In this document: positions 9,615-18,073 of the stretch, in pieces
How the letters are laid out: the number at the start of each line of letters is the position of its first letter
How positions within the stretch are numbered: position 1 is the stretch's first letter
NCBI RefSeq assembly: GCF_015476235.1
Contig: NZ_CP064338.1
Location: forward strand, 434,001 to 498,000
Direction of reading: 5' to 3'
Origin: Caldimonas thermodepolymerans
GTDB taxonomy: Bacteria; Pseudomonadota; Gammaproteobacteria; Burkholderiales; Burkholderiaceae_C
Length of the DNA: 64,000 bases
The notes under the pieces: model-generated
Seen by the model: the letters and a program-made list of their open reading frames with translations, nothing else
What the model was told of the DNA's origin: nothing
Databases searched by the model: none
Made by a program: the position numbers and the translations under genes

Positions 9615-10037
9615 ATGGCCACGCTCGCCAGGACGTCTTCTCCTCACGACGAATACACCGAACACTGCCTGGAGCTGCTGGGTTCGCTCGGCCCTTGCCA
9701 GGTGCTGCGCATGTTCGGCGGCCACGGGATCTACCTCGACGGGCTGATGTTCGGCCTGATCGCCGGCGAGCGCCTGTACCTCAAGGTCGACGCGCAGACG
9801 CGGCCGCAGTGGGAGGCGGCAGGCGGCGAGCCGTTCGTCTTCACCGCCCGCGGGCGGCTGGTCGCGACGAGCTACTACACGCCGCCCGACGAGGCGATGG
9901 AGTCGCCCGCGCTGATGCGGCCCTGGGCCCGGCTGGCGCTGGAGGCGGCGCTGCGGGCCCGGGCGGCGAAGCCGGCGCTCAGGAAGAGCAGCACTGCGGC
10001 GCAGGGGCGGGCGCGCCCGCGCGGCGCGAAGCACTGA
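9615..10037 (+). CDS. TfoX N-terminal domain protein
   Basis: A 140-residue protein matching the TfoX/Sxy N-terminal domain: LGPCQVLRMFGGHGIYLDGLMFGLI near residues 20-45 and LYLKVD shortly after, with a basic low-complexity tail. Full-length TfoX/Sxy activates competence genes, but many bacteria carry N-terminal-only homologues of unknown role. It lacks the C-terminal TfoX domain. The ATG at 9615 is preferred over the upstream ATG at 9579 because the extra residues are not domain-like. Its last 59 bases overlap the convergent DUF2917 gene, which is unusual and suggests that one 3' end is poorly constrained. Confidence 0.85.
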   Translation: MATLARTSSPHDEYTEHCLELLGSLGPCQVLRMFGGHGIYLDGLMFGLIAGERLYLKVDAQTRPQWEAAGGEPFVFTARGRLVATSYYTPPDEAMESPALMRPWARLALEAALRARAAKPALRKSSTAAQGRARPRGAKH

Positions 10038-10365
10038 GCGCGCGCAGCAAGGCGCCCACGCGTCCCGGCAGCCGGGCCTTGCGCGCGGCTGCCGCGGGCA
10101 CCAGTTCGTAGCGCGCCTCGGGCCAGCCTTCCAGCACCGCTTCCTGTCCGGCGGCAAGCATCAGCGTCTCGCCGGCGTGCAGCACCAGGTCGGCCGAGGG
10201 CTGCCGGGCGGTGCTGCTGGGCGTCACCCACAGCCGGCCGCTGTGCACCTTCAGCTGCGCCGCCGTGCGCGCCCGCAGCGTCACCGCCGTGCCCGGGCGC
10301 AGGTGGTCATGCGCACGGGATTGTTGCGATTGAGGCATCAGTTCCTGGGGGAGGGCGCGTTCCAT
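9979..10365 (-). CDS. DUF2917 domain protein
   Basis: A 128-residue soluble protein with the DUF2917 pattern. LRPGTAVTLRARTAAQLKVHSGRLWVT at about residues 22-48 is followed by DLVLHAGETLMLAAGQEAVLEGW, a small beta-rich cupin-like fold. Function is unknown. The arginine/alanine-rich C-terminal tail ends CCSS and lies over the 3' end of the TfoX-like gene. It is transcribed divergently from a LysR regulator across a 104-base gap, an arrangement that suggests, without proving, control by that regulator. Confidence 0.85.
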   Translation of the reverse strand: MERALPQELMPQSQQSRAHDHLRPGTAVTLRARTAAQLKVHSGRLWVTPSSTARQPSADLVLHAGETLMLAAGQEAVLEGWPEARYELVPAAAARKARLPGRVGALLRALSASRRAGAPAPAPQCCSS

Positions 10366-10469
10366 GTTGCTTCCTTCGCTCGGTGTGGAGGTCTCTGTGC
10401 ATTGAATGCTAGGCGCCGCACAAAGCGTGGTCCAATGAGACGTTTGCGCGGGATTGATGAGGAGGACGC

Positions 10470-11465
10470 ATGAATCGCAACATCCGGCAGCGGCCCCTGG
10501 GCGTGGGGCCGCTGCGTGCCTTCGAGGCCGTGGCGCGCCACCTGAACTTCCGGCTGGCGGCCGAGGAGCTGCACCTGACCCAGTCGGCGATCAGCCGGCA
10601 GATCCAGGGGCTGGAGGACGAGATCGGTGCGCCGCTGTTCCTGCGCGGCACGCGGCATGTCGAGCTGACCAACGCCGGCGCGGCGCTGCTGCGCGCGGTG
10701 GCGCCGCTGCTGGACCGGCTCGACGCCACCGTGCGGCAGATCCGCCAGGCGCGCGGGCGGCGCACCGTCAGCGTGACGACCTTCGCGTCCTTCGCGTCGA
10801 TGTGGCTGATCCCGCGCCTGGAAGCCTTCCAGCGCCAGTTCCCGGACCTGGACATCCGCGTCAGTGCAAGCGACGCGATGGTCGACGTGGATGGCGGCGA
10901 GGTCGACCTCGCGCTGCGCTTCTGCCCGCCCTCGGCGGTGTCGGAGGGCGCGGTGCGGCTGTTCGGCGAGGTGCACACGCCGGTGGCCTGCCGGTGGCTG
11001 GTCGAGCGCGGCGACCGCGGCGAGGGCCGGCCGCTGCGCCGGCCGGAGGACCTGACGCACCACACCTTGCTCGAGGAGGACGCGGTGCACCTGACCCAGG
11101 GCGTGATCGGCTGGCGCGAATGGCTGTCGCTGCACGGGCTCAAGGAATTCGAGCCGCAACGCTGGCTGTACTTCAACTACACCTACCAGCAGGTGCAGGC
11201 GGCGCTGGCCGGGCAGGGCGTGGCGCTGGCGCGGCTGCCCCTGGTCGCCGAGCTGCTGCGCTCGGGGGAGCTGGTGGAGCCCTTCGATCCGGCGGCCTAC
11301 CGGGTGCCGAGCCAGTACGCCTACTGGCTGGTGCCGGCGCGTGCCGCGCGCCAGCGCGACGAGGTGGCGCAGTTCTGTCGCTGGGTGCTGCAGCAGGCGC
11401 AGCAGACGCGCGAGGCGATCGGCGAGGTCGACCCCGTCGAGGACACGCTGGGCGAACGGGACTGA
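10470..11465 (+). CDS. LysR-family transcriptional regulator (GcvA-like)
   Basis: A 331-residue regulator with an N-terminal winged helix-turn-helix at about residues 13-72 (LRAFEAVARHLNFRLAAEELHLTQSAISRQI) and the LysR substrate-binding domain after about residue 100. The sequence around TTFASFASMWLIPRLEAFQ resembles the GcvA/AmpR branch, but the ligand is unknown. A strong GAGGAGGA ribosome-binding site precedes the ATG. LysR proteins usually control a divergently transcribed neighbour, here the DUF2917 gene. Confidence 0.95.
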   Translation: MNRNIRQRPLGVGPLRAFEAVARHLNFRLAAEELHLTQSAISRQIQGLEDEIGAPLFLRGTRHVELTNAGAALLRAVAPLLDRLDATVRQIRQARGRRTVSVTTFASFASMWLIPRLEAFQRQFPDLDIRVSASDAMVDVDGGEVDLALRFCPPSAVSEGAVRLFGEVHTPVACRWLVERGDRGEGRPLRRPEDLTHHTLLEEDAVHLTQGVIGWREWLSLHGLKEFEPQRWLYFNYTYQQVQAALAGQGVALARLPLVAELLRSGELVEPFDPAAYRVPSQYAYWLVPARAARQRDEVAQFCRWVLQQAQQTREAIGEVDPVEDTLGERD

Positions 11466-11477
11466 GCAGAAGGCGCG

Positions 11478-12068
11478 TCAGTCGGGCGTGACGATGCCGC
11501 GCTCGGTGACGATCACCATCAGCGGCAGGTCGTGCGGCTCGGGCGCGAAGGCGACCTCGCTGTCGGCCCAGGCGACGCCCACCGGCGTGACGTGCGGATG
11601 GCGCTCCAGCCAGCGGTCGAAGTAGCCGCCGCCGTAGCCGAGCCGGAAGCCCTGGGGCGAGTACCCGACGCAGGGCACCAGCACCACGTCGGGCACGACC
11701 GCGGCGCCTTCGACGCTCGGGATGCCGCATTCGTCATGGGTCGCGGGCTCGCGTCCGTCCCAGCGGCGGTATTCCATTTCGCGAGGGGATTTGCGCGCCC
11801 AGGGCAAGGCTATCGGCACGCGGACCGGGGTCTTGTCGCCTTGCCATGCAACCCGTGGGTTAAATTCAGATCGAATCGGCCAGTACGCGCCCAGCAGCTG
11901 CGGTTCGAGCTGGGCGAGCACCTGGTGCAGATGGGCGGCGAGCGCGTCGTGCGCCGCCTGCCACGTGCCGTTGGCGTGGGCGGCTGTGGCCCAGCGCTCC
12001 CGCTCGGACAACAGGTGCCGGCGCATCGCGGCTCGGTCAAGCCCCTCGGCGGGCGGGGTCCAGGCCAT
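11478..12068 (-). CDS. 5-formyltetrahydrofolate cyclo-ligase
   Basis: A 196-residue enzyme that uses ATP to convert 5-formyl-THF to 5,10-methenyl-THF. The family signature GFRLGYGGGYFDRWL lies near residues 143-157, together with PVRVPIALPW and the upstream YWPIRSEFNPR substrate region. Full length for the family. Its ATG overlaps the ATG of the divergent lytic transglycosylase gene within a single CATG, so the two genes have no non-coding space between them. Confidence 0.95.
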   Translation of the reverse strand: MAWTPPAEGLDRAAMRRHLLSERERWATAAHANGTWQAAHDALAAHLHQVLAQLEPQLLGAYWPIRSEFNPRVAWQGDKTPVRVPIALPWARKSPREMEYRRWDGREPATHDECGIPSVEGAAVVPDVVLVPCVGYSPQGFRLGYGGGYFDRWLERHPHVTPVGVAWADSEVAFAPEPHDLPLMVIVTERGIVTPD

Positions 12069-14103
12069 GCAGGATCATCGACAAGAGAACGACTTGAATT
12101 CCTCAGTATATCGACGCACCCTGGCGGCCTTTGCCGCCGCCATCGGGCTGGGACTGGCGGCACTGGCCGCCACCGCGCAATCCCAGGCCGATCCCATCCT
12201 CGAAGCGCGCGATGCCTGGCAGCGCAAGGACGCGCAGCGACTCGCCGCCGCGAAGGCGAACGCGATGGCGCGCAAGCATCCCCTGGCCATGTGGGCCGAC
12301 TACTGGGAGCTGAACCTGCGCCTGCCGACGGCCACGCAGGAAGAACTCGACGCCTTCTACGCGCGCTGGCCCGACACCTACGTCGAGGACCGGCTGCGCA
12401 ACGACTGGCTGCTCGAGCTCGGCCGCCGCCAGGACTGGTCCAACTTCGCTGCCGAGTTCCCGCGCTTTCGCATGCAGGACGACCGCGAGGTCGCCTGCTA
12501 CGCGCAGGTGGTGCGCCACCTGCGCGGCAACGACGTGAGCGAGGCGGCGCGGCAGGCGTGGCTGGCGCAGACCTCGGCGACCGACCAGGGCTGCGGCTTC
12601 ATGGCGGCGTTGCTGTACCGCGCCGGCCGGCTGGCCGAAGCCGACCTCTGGTACAAGGCGCGGCTGATGGCCGACGTCAACCGCCGCGCGCAGGCGCGCC
12701 AGGCGGTGGCCATCGTCGGCCCCGAGTGGGCGCAGCGCTTCGACGAGATGTACGACAACCCGGCGCGCTTCCTGGCGCGCAAGGCCGGCACCGGCAGCCG
12801 AGCCGAGGCGGAGCTGGCCACGCTGGCGCTGATGCGGCTTGCCGCCTCCGATCCGCTGGTCGCCGCGGCGCAGCTGGAGTCCTGGTCGTCCCGCCTGCCG
12901 GCCGACCTGGCCTCGTGGGCCTGGGCCAGCGCAGGCCGGCAGGCCGCGCTGCGGCTGCTGCCGCAGGCGCCGGACTATTTCCAGCGCGCCTCGCTGGGGG
13001 CCGACGAAACCCGCTGGAGTGCCGACATGCTGGCCTGGCGTGCGCGGGCAGCGCTGCGTGCCGGCCGCTGGCAGCAGGTGGTGCAGGCCATCGACGCGAT
13101 GGGCCCGGCCGAGCAGGCCGACCCCGCCTGGGTCTACTGGAAGGCGCGTGCGCTGCAGGCGATCGCGGGCGATGCGCAGGACGGCGAGCCGCTGCGCGCC
13201 GAGGCCCGCCGGATGCTCGAATCGATCGCCGGCCAGCATCACTACTACGGCTTGCTGGCCGCCGAGGACCTCGGCCAGCCGCTGGTGTTGCCGACGCCGC
13301 CGGTGCCGCTGACCGGGGAGGAGAAGCGCGCGGTGCGCCGCATCCCGGGGCTGGTGCGCGCGCTGCAGCTGATCGAGATGGGGCTGCGCAGCGAAGGCGT
13401 GCGGGAGTGGAACTGGACGCTCAGCTTCACCAGCCGCGGCCGCCTCGGCGAGCGCGAGCTGCTGGCCGCCGCCGACCTGGCCTGCGAACACGAGGTGTGG
13501 GACCGCTGCATCAACACCAGCGAGCGCACCCGCTCGGTGTTCCACCTGGAGCAGCGCTACCCGATGCCGTTCCGCCGCGAGGTGGTGGCGCGCGCGCGCG
13601 AGATCGGGCTCGACCCGGCCTACGTGTACGGGCTGATCCGGCAGGAATCGCGCTTCGTCATGGATGCGCGCTCGCACGTGGGCGCGTCCGGGCTGATGCA
13701 GCTGATGCCGGCCACCGCGCGCTGGACCGCGCGCAAGATCGGGCTGCAGTACACGCCCGCACGCCTGACGGACCGTGACACCAACATCATGCTCGGCACC
13801 AGCTACCTGAAGCTGGTGCTGGACGACCAGGGGGGCTCGCAGGCGCTGGGGGCGGCGGCCTACAACGCCGGGCCGGCGCGGCCGCGCCGCTGGCGCGAGG
13901 GGCCGGAGCTCGACGCGGCCATCTGGGTCGAGAACATCCCGTTCAGCGAGACGCGCGAGTACGTCAAGCGCGTGCTGGCGAACGCGACCTACTATGCCGC
14001 CCGCCTCAACGGCGGGGAGATGCCCTCGCTGCGCGGGCGGCTGGGGCACACCATCGGGCCGCGTCCGGCCGAGGAGGCGCCGATGGTGGCCGATCTTCCC
14101 TGA
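12067..14103 (+). CDS. slt: Soluble lytic murein transglycosylase (Slt70 type)
   Basis: A 678-residue periplasmic enzyme that cleaves peptidoglycan between MurNAc and GlcNAc, forming 1,6-anhydroMurNAc. The signal peptide covers about residues 15-38 (hydrophobic run ending AATAQSQA). A long helical superhelix domain follows, and the C-terminal catalytic SLT domain has Glu527 in the LIRQESRF motif and the GLMQLMPATA motif after it. The start is uncertain. The ATG at 12067 overlaps the cyclo-ligase start; a TTG at 12094 after AAGAGAA would give a shorter, more typical signal peptide. The first is listed because it uses ATG. Confidence 0.94.
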   Translation: MQDHRQENDLNSSVYRRTLAAFAAAIGLGLAALAATAQSQADPILEARDAWQRKDAQRLAAAKANAMARKHPLAMWADYWELNLRLPTATQEELDAFYARWPDTYVEDRLRNDWLLELGRRQDWSNFAAEFPRFRMQDDREVACYAQVVRHLRGNDVSEAARQAWLAQTSATDQGCGFMAALLYRAGRLAEADLWYKARLMADVNRRAQARQAVAIVGPEWAQRFDEMYDNPARFLARKAGTGSRAEAELATLALMRLAASDPLVAAAQLESWSSRLPADLASWAWASAGRQAALRLLPQAPDYFQRASLGADETRWSADMLAWRARAALRAGRWQQVVQAIDAMGPAEQADPAWVYWKARALQAIAGDAQDGEPLRAEARRMLESIAGQHHYYGLLAAEDLGQPLVLPTPPVPLTGEEKRAVRRIPGLVRALQLIEMGLRSEGVREWNWTLSFTSRGRLGERELLAAADLACEHEVWDRCINTSERTRSVFHLEQRYPMPFRREVVARAREIGLDPAYVYGLIRQESRFVMDARSHVGASGLMQLMPATARWTARKIGLQYTPARLTDRDTNIMLGTSYLKLVLDDQGGSQALGAAAYNAGPARPRRWREGPELDAAIWVENIPFSETREYVKRVLANATYYAARLNGGEMPSLRGRLGHTIGPRPAEEAPMVADLP

Positions 14104-14141
14104 GTCAACCGGAACGACCAAGACGTTCAGGAGGTGAGGGC

Positions 14142-15104
14142 ATGGCCATCGGTCGTGTGGTGGTCCTGGGTGGCAGTGGCTTCGTCGGCACCCACGTCTG
14201 CGAGAAGCTGGTCGAGCATGGCGGGGGTGCGGGGTCGTTGCGGGTGCTGACGCGCCGGCTCGGGCATGCGCGGCACCTGCAGCCGCTGCCGGGTTGCGTG
14301 ATCGACCAGGTCGACGTGCACGACGACACCCAGCTGCGGCACGCGCTGGGCCAGGCCGATGCGGTGGTCAACCTGGTGGCGATCCTGCACGGCCGCGAGG
14401 CCGACTTCCAGAAGGTGCACGTGGAGCTGCCGCGCCGGCTGGTGCGTGCCTGCCAGGAAGCAGGCGTGCGCCGGCTGGTGCATGTCAGCGCGCTGGGCGC
14501 GGCCGCCGACGGGCCGTCGCACTACCAGCGTTCCAAGGCCGGCGGCGAGGACGCGGTGCGCGCCGCCCACGGCCTGGGCTGGACCATCCTGCGGCCGTCG
14601 GTGATCTTCGGCGAGCGCGACCGCTTCCTCAACCTGTTCGCGTCGCTGCAGCGGCGCTTCCCGCTCATGCCGCTGGCCGGCGCCCAGGCGAGATTCCAGC
14701 CGGTGTGGGTGGAGGATGTCGCGCGCGCCGTCGTCGCCTGCCTGGAGCGCCGCGACAGCATCGGCCAGGTCTACGAATGCGTCGGCCCGCGCGTCTACAC
14801 GCTGGCCGATCTGGTGCGGTTGGCCGGACGCTGGGCCGGCGTGCCACGCCCCGTCGTGCCGCTGCCGGCGTGGCTCGGCCGGCTGCAGGCCGGGCTGCTG
14901 GAGCTGCTGCCGGGCGAGCCGCTGATGAGCCGCGACAACCTGGATTCGATGCGCGTCGACAACGTCGCCAGCGGGCGCCTGCCGGACCTGCGTGCGCTGG
15001 GCATCGAGCCGGCCGCGCTGGAGGCGATCGCGCCGCTCTACCTGGGGCAGGGGGGCGCGCACCACCGCCGCAACCTCTGGCGCATGGCCGCGCGCCGCGG
15101 CTGA
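14142..15104 (+). CDS. Complex I NDUFA9-subunit-like NAD(P)-binding protein
   Basis: A 320-residue atypical short-chain dehydrogenase. It has an N-terminal Rossmann motif GGSGFVGTHVCE (residues 9-20), a VHVSALGA strand, and a YQRSKAGGE segment in place of the usual active site. It belongs to the group related to NDUFA9 of mitochondrial complex I, widespread in Burkholderiales as stand-alone genes with no proven role. An AGGAGGTGAGG Shine-Dalgarno lies just before the ATG. A MidA/NDUFAF7-like gene, another complex I related family, lies 5 kb downstream. Confidence 0.9.
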   Translation: MAIGRVVVLGGSGFVGTHVCEKLVEHGGGAGSLRVLTRRLGHARHLQPLPGCVIDQVDVHDDTQLRHALGQADAVVNLVAILHGREADFQKVHVELPRRLVRACQEAGVRRLVHVSALGAAADGPSHYQRSKAGGEDAVRAAHGLGWTILRPSVIFGERDRFLNLFASLQRRFPLMPLAGAQARFQPVWVEDVARAVVACLERRDSIGQVYECVGPRVYTLADLVRLAGRWAGVPRPVVPLPAWLGRLQAGLLELLPGEPLMSRDNLDSMRVDNVASGRLPDLRALGIEPAALEAIAPLYLGQGGAHHRRNLWRMAARRG

Positions 15105-15225
15105 CCGCGACCGGCGCGCCGCGCTTGCGCGCACCGCATCAATGCGATGCAAAAAGCGCAACGCGGCCGCGCGCGCGGCCCGGTAGCATGCGGGGCACCG
15201 TTCCCCCACGCGCAGGAGCTCCGCG

Positions 15226-15906
15226 ATGCAGCTGTACATCGGCAACAAGAACTACTCGTCCTGGTCGCTGCGCCCCTGGGTGCTGATGACCCAGGCGGGC
15301 ATCCCGTTCGAGGAGGTGCGGCTGCGGCTGAGCCTCGCCGAGGGCTCCGAGTTCAAGGAACGCCTCCAGGCCGTCACGCCGGCCGGCAAGGTGCCGGTGC
15401 TGGTCGACGACGGCTTTGCGGTGTGGGAGTCGCTCGCGATCGCCGAGTACCTGGCCGAGAAGTTCCCCGCGCTTGGCCTGTGGCCGGCCGATGCGCAGGC
15501 GCGGGCCCGCGCGCGCAGCGTGTGTGCCGAGATGCAGTCGGGCTTCGGCGCGCTGCGCACGCACTTCCCGATGAACATCGAGGCGTCGTTGCCCGAGGTG
15601 GGCGCCGAGGTGCTGCGCACCCGGCCGGAGGTGGGGCGCGACGTCGAGCGCCTCACCGGCATGTGGAGCGGGCTGCTGCGCGAACACGGCGGGCCCTTCC
15701 TGTTCGGCGCGTTCGGCGTCGCCGACGCCTTCTTCGCGCCGGTGGTCACGCGCTTTCGCACCTATGGCGTGCCCGTGCCCGAGGCGGTCGGGGCGTACAT
15801 GGCGCGCGTGCTCGACCTGCCCGCGATGCAGGCCTGGGTGCACGATGCGCTGGCCGAGCAGGATTTCCTCGACTTCGACGAACCGTACCGCACGTCGCGT
15901 GGCTGA
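15226..15906 (+). CDS. Glutathione S-transferase family protein
   Basis: A 226-residue cytosolic protein with the thioredoxin-like N-terminal domain. IGNKNYSSWSLRPWV carries the likely glutathione-activating Ser/Tyr region, and VPVLVDDG plus VWESLAIAEYLAE are the glutathione-binding cis-proline and Glu-Ser motifs. An all-helical C-terminal domain follows. The substrate is unknown. It stands alone, with a promoter presumably in the 121-base gap upstream and a strong terminator hairpin after it. Confidence 0.95.
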   Translation: MQLYIGNKNYSSWSLRPWVLMTQAGIPFEEVRLRLSLAEGSEFKERLQAVTPAGKVPVLVDDGFAVWESLAIAEYLAEKFPALGLWPADAQARARARSVCAEMQSGFGALRTHFPMNIEASLPEVGAEVLRTRPEVGRDVERLTGMWSGLLREHGGPFLFGAFGVADAFFAPVVTRFRTYGVPVPEAVGAYMARVLDLPAMQAWVHDALAEQDFLDFDEPYRTSRG

Positions 15907-15925
15907 ACGCCTGCCATCGGACGAA

Positions 15926-15955
15926 GGCAAGGCGAGCCCGTGGGCTCGCCTTGCC
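15926..15955. terminator. Strong hairpin between convergent genes
   Basis: A perfect 14-bp stem (GGCAAGGCGAGCCC / GGGCTCGCCTTGCC) with a two-base loop lies 20 bases after the glutathione transferase gene and 25 bases before the 3' end of the convergent PEP-CTERM gene. There is no T tract on the plus strand. It is best read as a bidirectional terminator. Confidence 0.75.
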
Positions 15956-15980
15956 GTCGGCATGGCGCTGCCGGGGCGCG

Positions 15981-16490
15981 TCAGCCGTTGCGCCGGCGGC
16001 GCGCGATGTAGCCGACCACGTCCAGTCCGGCGAGCATCAGCGCATAGGTCTCCGGCTCGGGGATCGGCGCCGCGGTGAAGTCCACCGAATAGGTCGTGAC
16101 GCCCCGTGCGGTGCCGGTGACCGTCAGCGTGTAGTCGCCGGCCCACAGCGTGTCGACGCCGGCGGCCCACTGGAAGCCGCTCACGCCGCCGGAGGTGAAC
16201 GGCGTCCAGCTGGCCAGGTAGCCTTCCGGCCCGGCCAGCGTGACCGCGAAGTCCTCGATCAGGCCGGTGGCCTGGGTGTAGACCGAGCTGACCAGGCCGG
16301 AGAAATCCGCCGGCAGCGGGCCGATCGAGAAGAACCAGTTGTCGGAGATCGCCTCGCCTGCGGCAAAGGTGGTGGATCCGTCCGAGAACGAGGTGAGGGT
16401 CGACAGGTTGCCGATGTCGTAATCGACCGCGACGGCGCTGCCGGCCATGGCCGACAGCGCGAGCGCCGCCAACGATGCCTTGAGTTGCAT
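15981..16490 (-). CDS. PEP-CTERM sorting domain protein
   Basis: A 169-residue exported protein: signal peptide at residues 1-21 ([15 protein letters not shown]), a beta-rich middle with many Thr, Ser and Gly, and a C-terminal sorting signal [27 protein letters not shown]. That signal combines the PEP motif, a short membrane helix and an arginine cluster. Such proteins are cleaved at the motif by an exosortase and delivered to the cell surface or matrix. No exosortase or polysaccharide genes occur in this window, so the sorting enzyme must lie elsewhere. ATG at 16490 preceded by GGGAGTCTCC. Confidence 0.93.
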   Translation of the reverse strand: MQLKASLAALALSAMAGSAVAVDYDIGNLSTLTSFSDGSTTFAAGEAISDNWFFSIGPLPADFSGLVSSVYTQATGLIEDFAVTLAGPEGYLASWTPFTSGGVSGFQWAAGVDTLWAGDYTLTVTGTARGVTTYSVDFTAAPIPEPETYALMLAGLDVVGYIARRRRNG

Positions 16491-16701
16491 GGAGACTCCC
16501 TGGTTGGTGATGGTGGACAAGCACAGCCCCGCAGTCCGCCCCGCCGGGAAGGTCCGGCGCGAGGCGGCCCGCGATGTGGTTGTAGCGGGCGCGTGCCGGC
16601 GCCGGCACCCCGTGGCCCCGGGGGCCGGCCAGGCACGGCGGCTGCGCGGCGCGCGCGGACGTAACGCCCGTGCGGTGCAGGCGGGCCGATACACTTGCCG
16701 C

Positions 16702-17934
16702 ATGAAGGTCTACATGGTCGGCGGGGCCGTCCGCGATCGCCTGCTCGGGTTGCCGGTGCAGGACCGCGACTGGGTCGTGGTCGGCGCCACGCCCGAAGCG
16801 ATGGTCGCTGCCGGGTACGTGCCGGTGGGCAAGGACTTCCCGGTCTTCCTGCATCCCCGGACGCACGAGGAATACGCGCTGGCGCGCACCGAGCGCAAGA
16901 CCGCGCGCGGCTACCACGGCTTCGAGTTCCACACCTCGCCCGACGTCACGCTCGAGCAGGACCTGCAGCGCCGCGACCTCACCATCAACGCGATGGCGCA
17001 GACCGAGGACGGCGAACTGATCGACCCCTACGGCGGGCTGGCCGACCTGCGCGCGCGCGTGCTGCGCCATGTCTCCGAGGCCTTCGTCGAGGACCCGGTG
17101 CGCGTCCTGCGGCTGGCGCGCTTTGCGGCGCGCTTTGCCGACTTCCGCGTGGCCGACGAGACGCAGGCGCTGATGCGCCGCATGGTCGAGGCCGGCGAGG
17201 TCGACGCGCTGGTGCCCGAGCGCGTGTGGCAGGAGCTGTCGCGCGGCCTGATGGAGGCCAGGCCCTCGCGCATGTTCGAGGTGCTGCGCGGCTGCGGCGC
17301 GCTGGCGCGCATCCTGCCGGAGGTCGATCGCCTGTGGGGCGTGCCGCAACGTCCCGAGTACCACCCCGAGGTCGACACCGGCGCGCACCTGCTGCTGGTG
17401 CTGGACATGTGCGCGCAGCTGCAGGCCAGCCTGCCGGTGCGCTACGCCTGCCTGACCCACGACCTGGGCAAGGGCACCACGCCGGACCACCTGCTGCCGC
17501 GCCATCACGGGCACGAGCAGCGCAGCGTCGAGCTGCTGCGCGCGGTGAGCGAGCGCCTGCGCGTGCCCACTGAATGCCGCGAGCTGGCCGAAGTGGTGGC
17601 GCGCGAGCACGGCAACGTGCACCGCAGCGGCGAATGCGGCGCGGCGGCCCTGGTGCGGCTGCTGGAGCGCTGCGACGCCTTCCGTCGCCCGCAGCGCTTC
17701 GCGGAGCTGCTGCTGGCCTGCGAATGCGACGCGCGCGGCCGCCAGGGCCTGGAAGACCGTCCCTACCCGCAGCGCGAGCGGCTGCTCGCGGCGCTGCAGG
17801 CCGCGCAGTCGGTGTCCACCGCCGAGGTGGCGCGCCAGGCGCAGCAGCGCGGGCAGCAGGGGCCACAGATCGCGCAGGCGATCCACCAGGCGCGCGTGGC
17901 GGCGGTGGCCGCCCGCCTCGAGGCGCCTGCCTGA
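16702..17934 (+). CDS. cca: CCA-adding enzyme, multifunctional (tRNA nucleotidyltransferase with HD domain)
   Basis: A 410-residue enzyme that adds or repairs the CCA end of tRNA. The class II nucleotidyltransferase head shows [10 protein letters not shown] (residues 7-16), the DRDW acidic pair, and [10 protein letters not shown] (about 90-99). The arm and tail helices follow. The C-terminal part carries an HD phosphohydrolase domain (DTGAH ... THDLGKG at about 225-260) as in the E. coli enzyme, giving expected phosphatase and 2',3'-cyclic phosphodiesterase activities. The ATG at 16702 matches the E. coli-type start [12 protein letters not shown]; the upstream in-frame stretch is not family-like. 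Confidence 0.98.
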   Translation: MKVYMVGGAVRDRLLGLPVQDRDWVVVGATPEAMVAAGYVPVGKDFPVFLHPRTHEEYALARTERKTARGYHGFEFHTSPDVTLEQDLQRRDLTINAMAQTEDGELIDPYGGLADLRARVLRHVSEAFVEDPVRVLRLARFAARFADFRVADETQALMRRMVEAGEVDALVPERVWQELSRGLMEARPSRMFEVLRGCGALARILPEVDRLWGVPQRPEYHPEVDTGAHLLLVLDMCAQLQASLPVRYACLTHDLGKGTTPDHLLPRHHGHEQRSVELLRAVSERLRVPTECRELAEVVAREHGNVHRSGECGAAALVRLLERCDAFRRPQRFAELLLACECDARGRQGLEDRPYPQRERLLAALQAAQSVSTAEVARQAQQRGQQGPQIAQAIHQARVAAVAARLEAPA

Positions 17935-17992
17935 CACCCATCCAGGCGAAGCGCCGGGCACGACCCCGTTGTTACACTCCGCGGGCGCTGTA

Positions 17993-18025
17993 CGGCCGAG
18001 GCCGGAGAGGCCCGGCCGATTTTTT
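17993..18025 (+). terminator. Rho-independent terminator after cca
   Basis: CGGCCG-A-GGCC, a 5-base loop, then GGCC-CGGCCG form a 10-bp stem with one bulged A, followed by ATTTTTT (T run at 18020-18025). It lies 58 bases after the cca stop and 48 bases before the DUF945 gene. Confidence 0.8.
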
Positions 18026-18073
18026 CGTGCATGAGGAGGCGCGCCGCCCGCGGCGCGACGAGGGACGAGGGTC

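Noticed and set aside
12103-14121. A 672-codon open frame on the minus strand opposite the lytic transglycosylase gene
   Set aside because: It is a long antisense shadow caused by high GC content. Its translation is rich in Arg, His, Gly and Ala without domain motifs, while the plus-strand frame has a signal peptide and a complete SLT catalytic domain.
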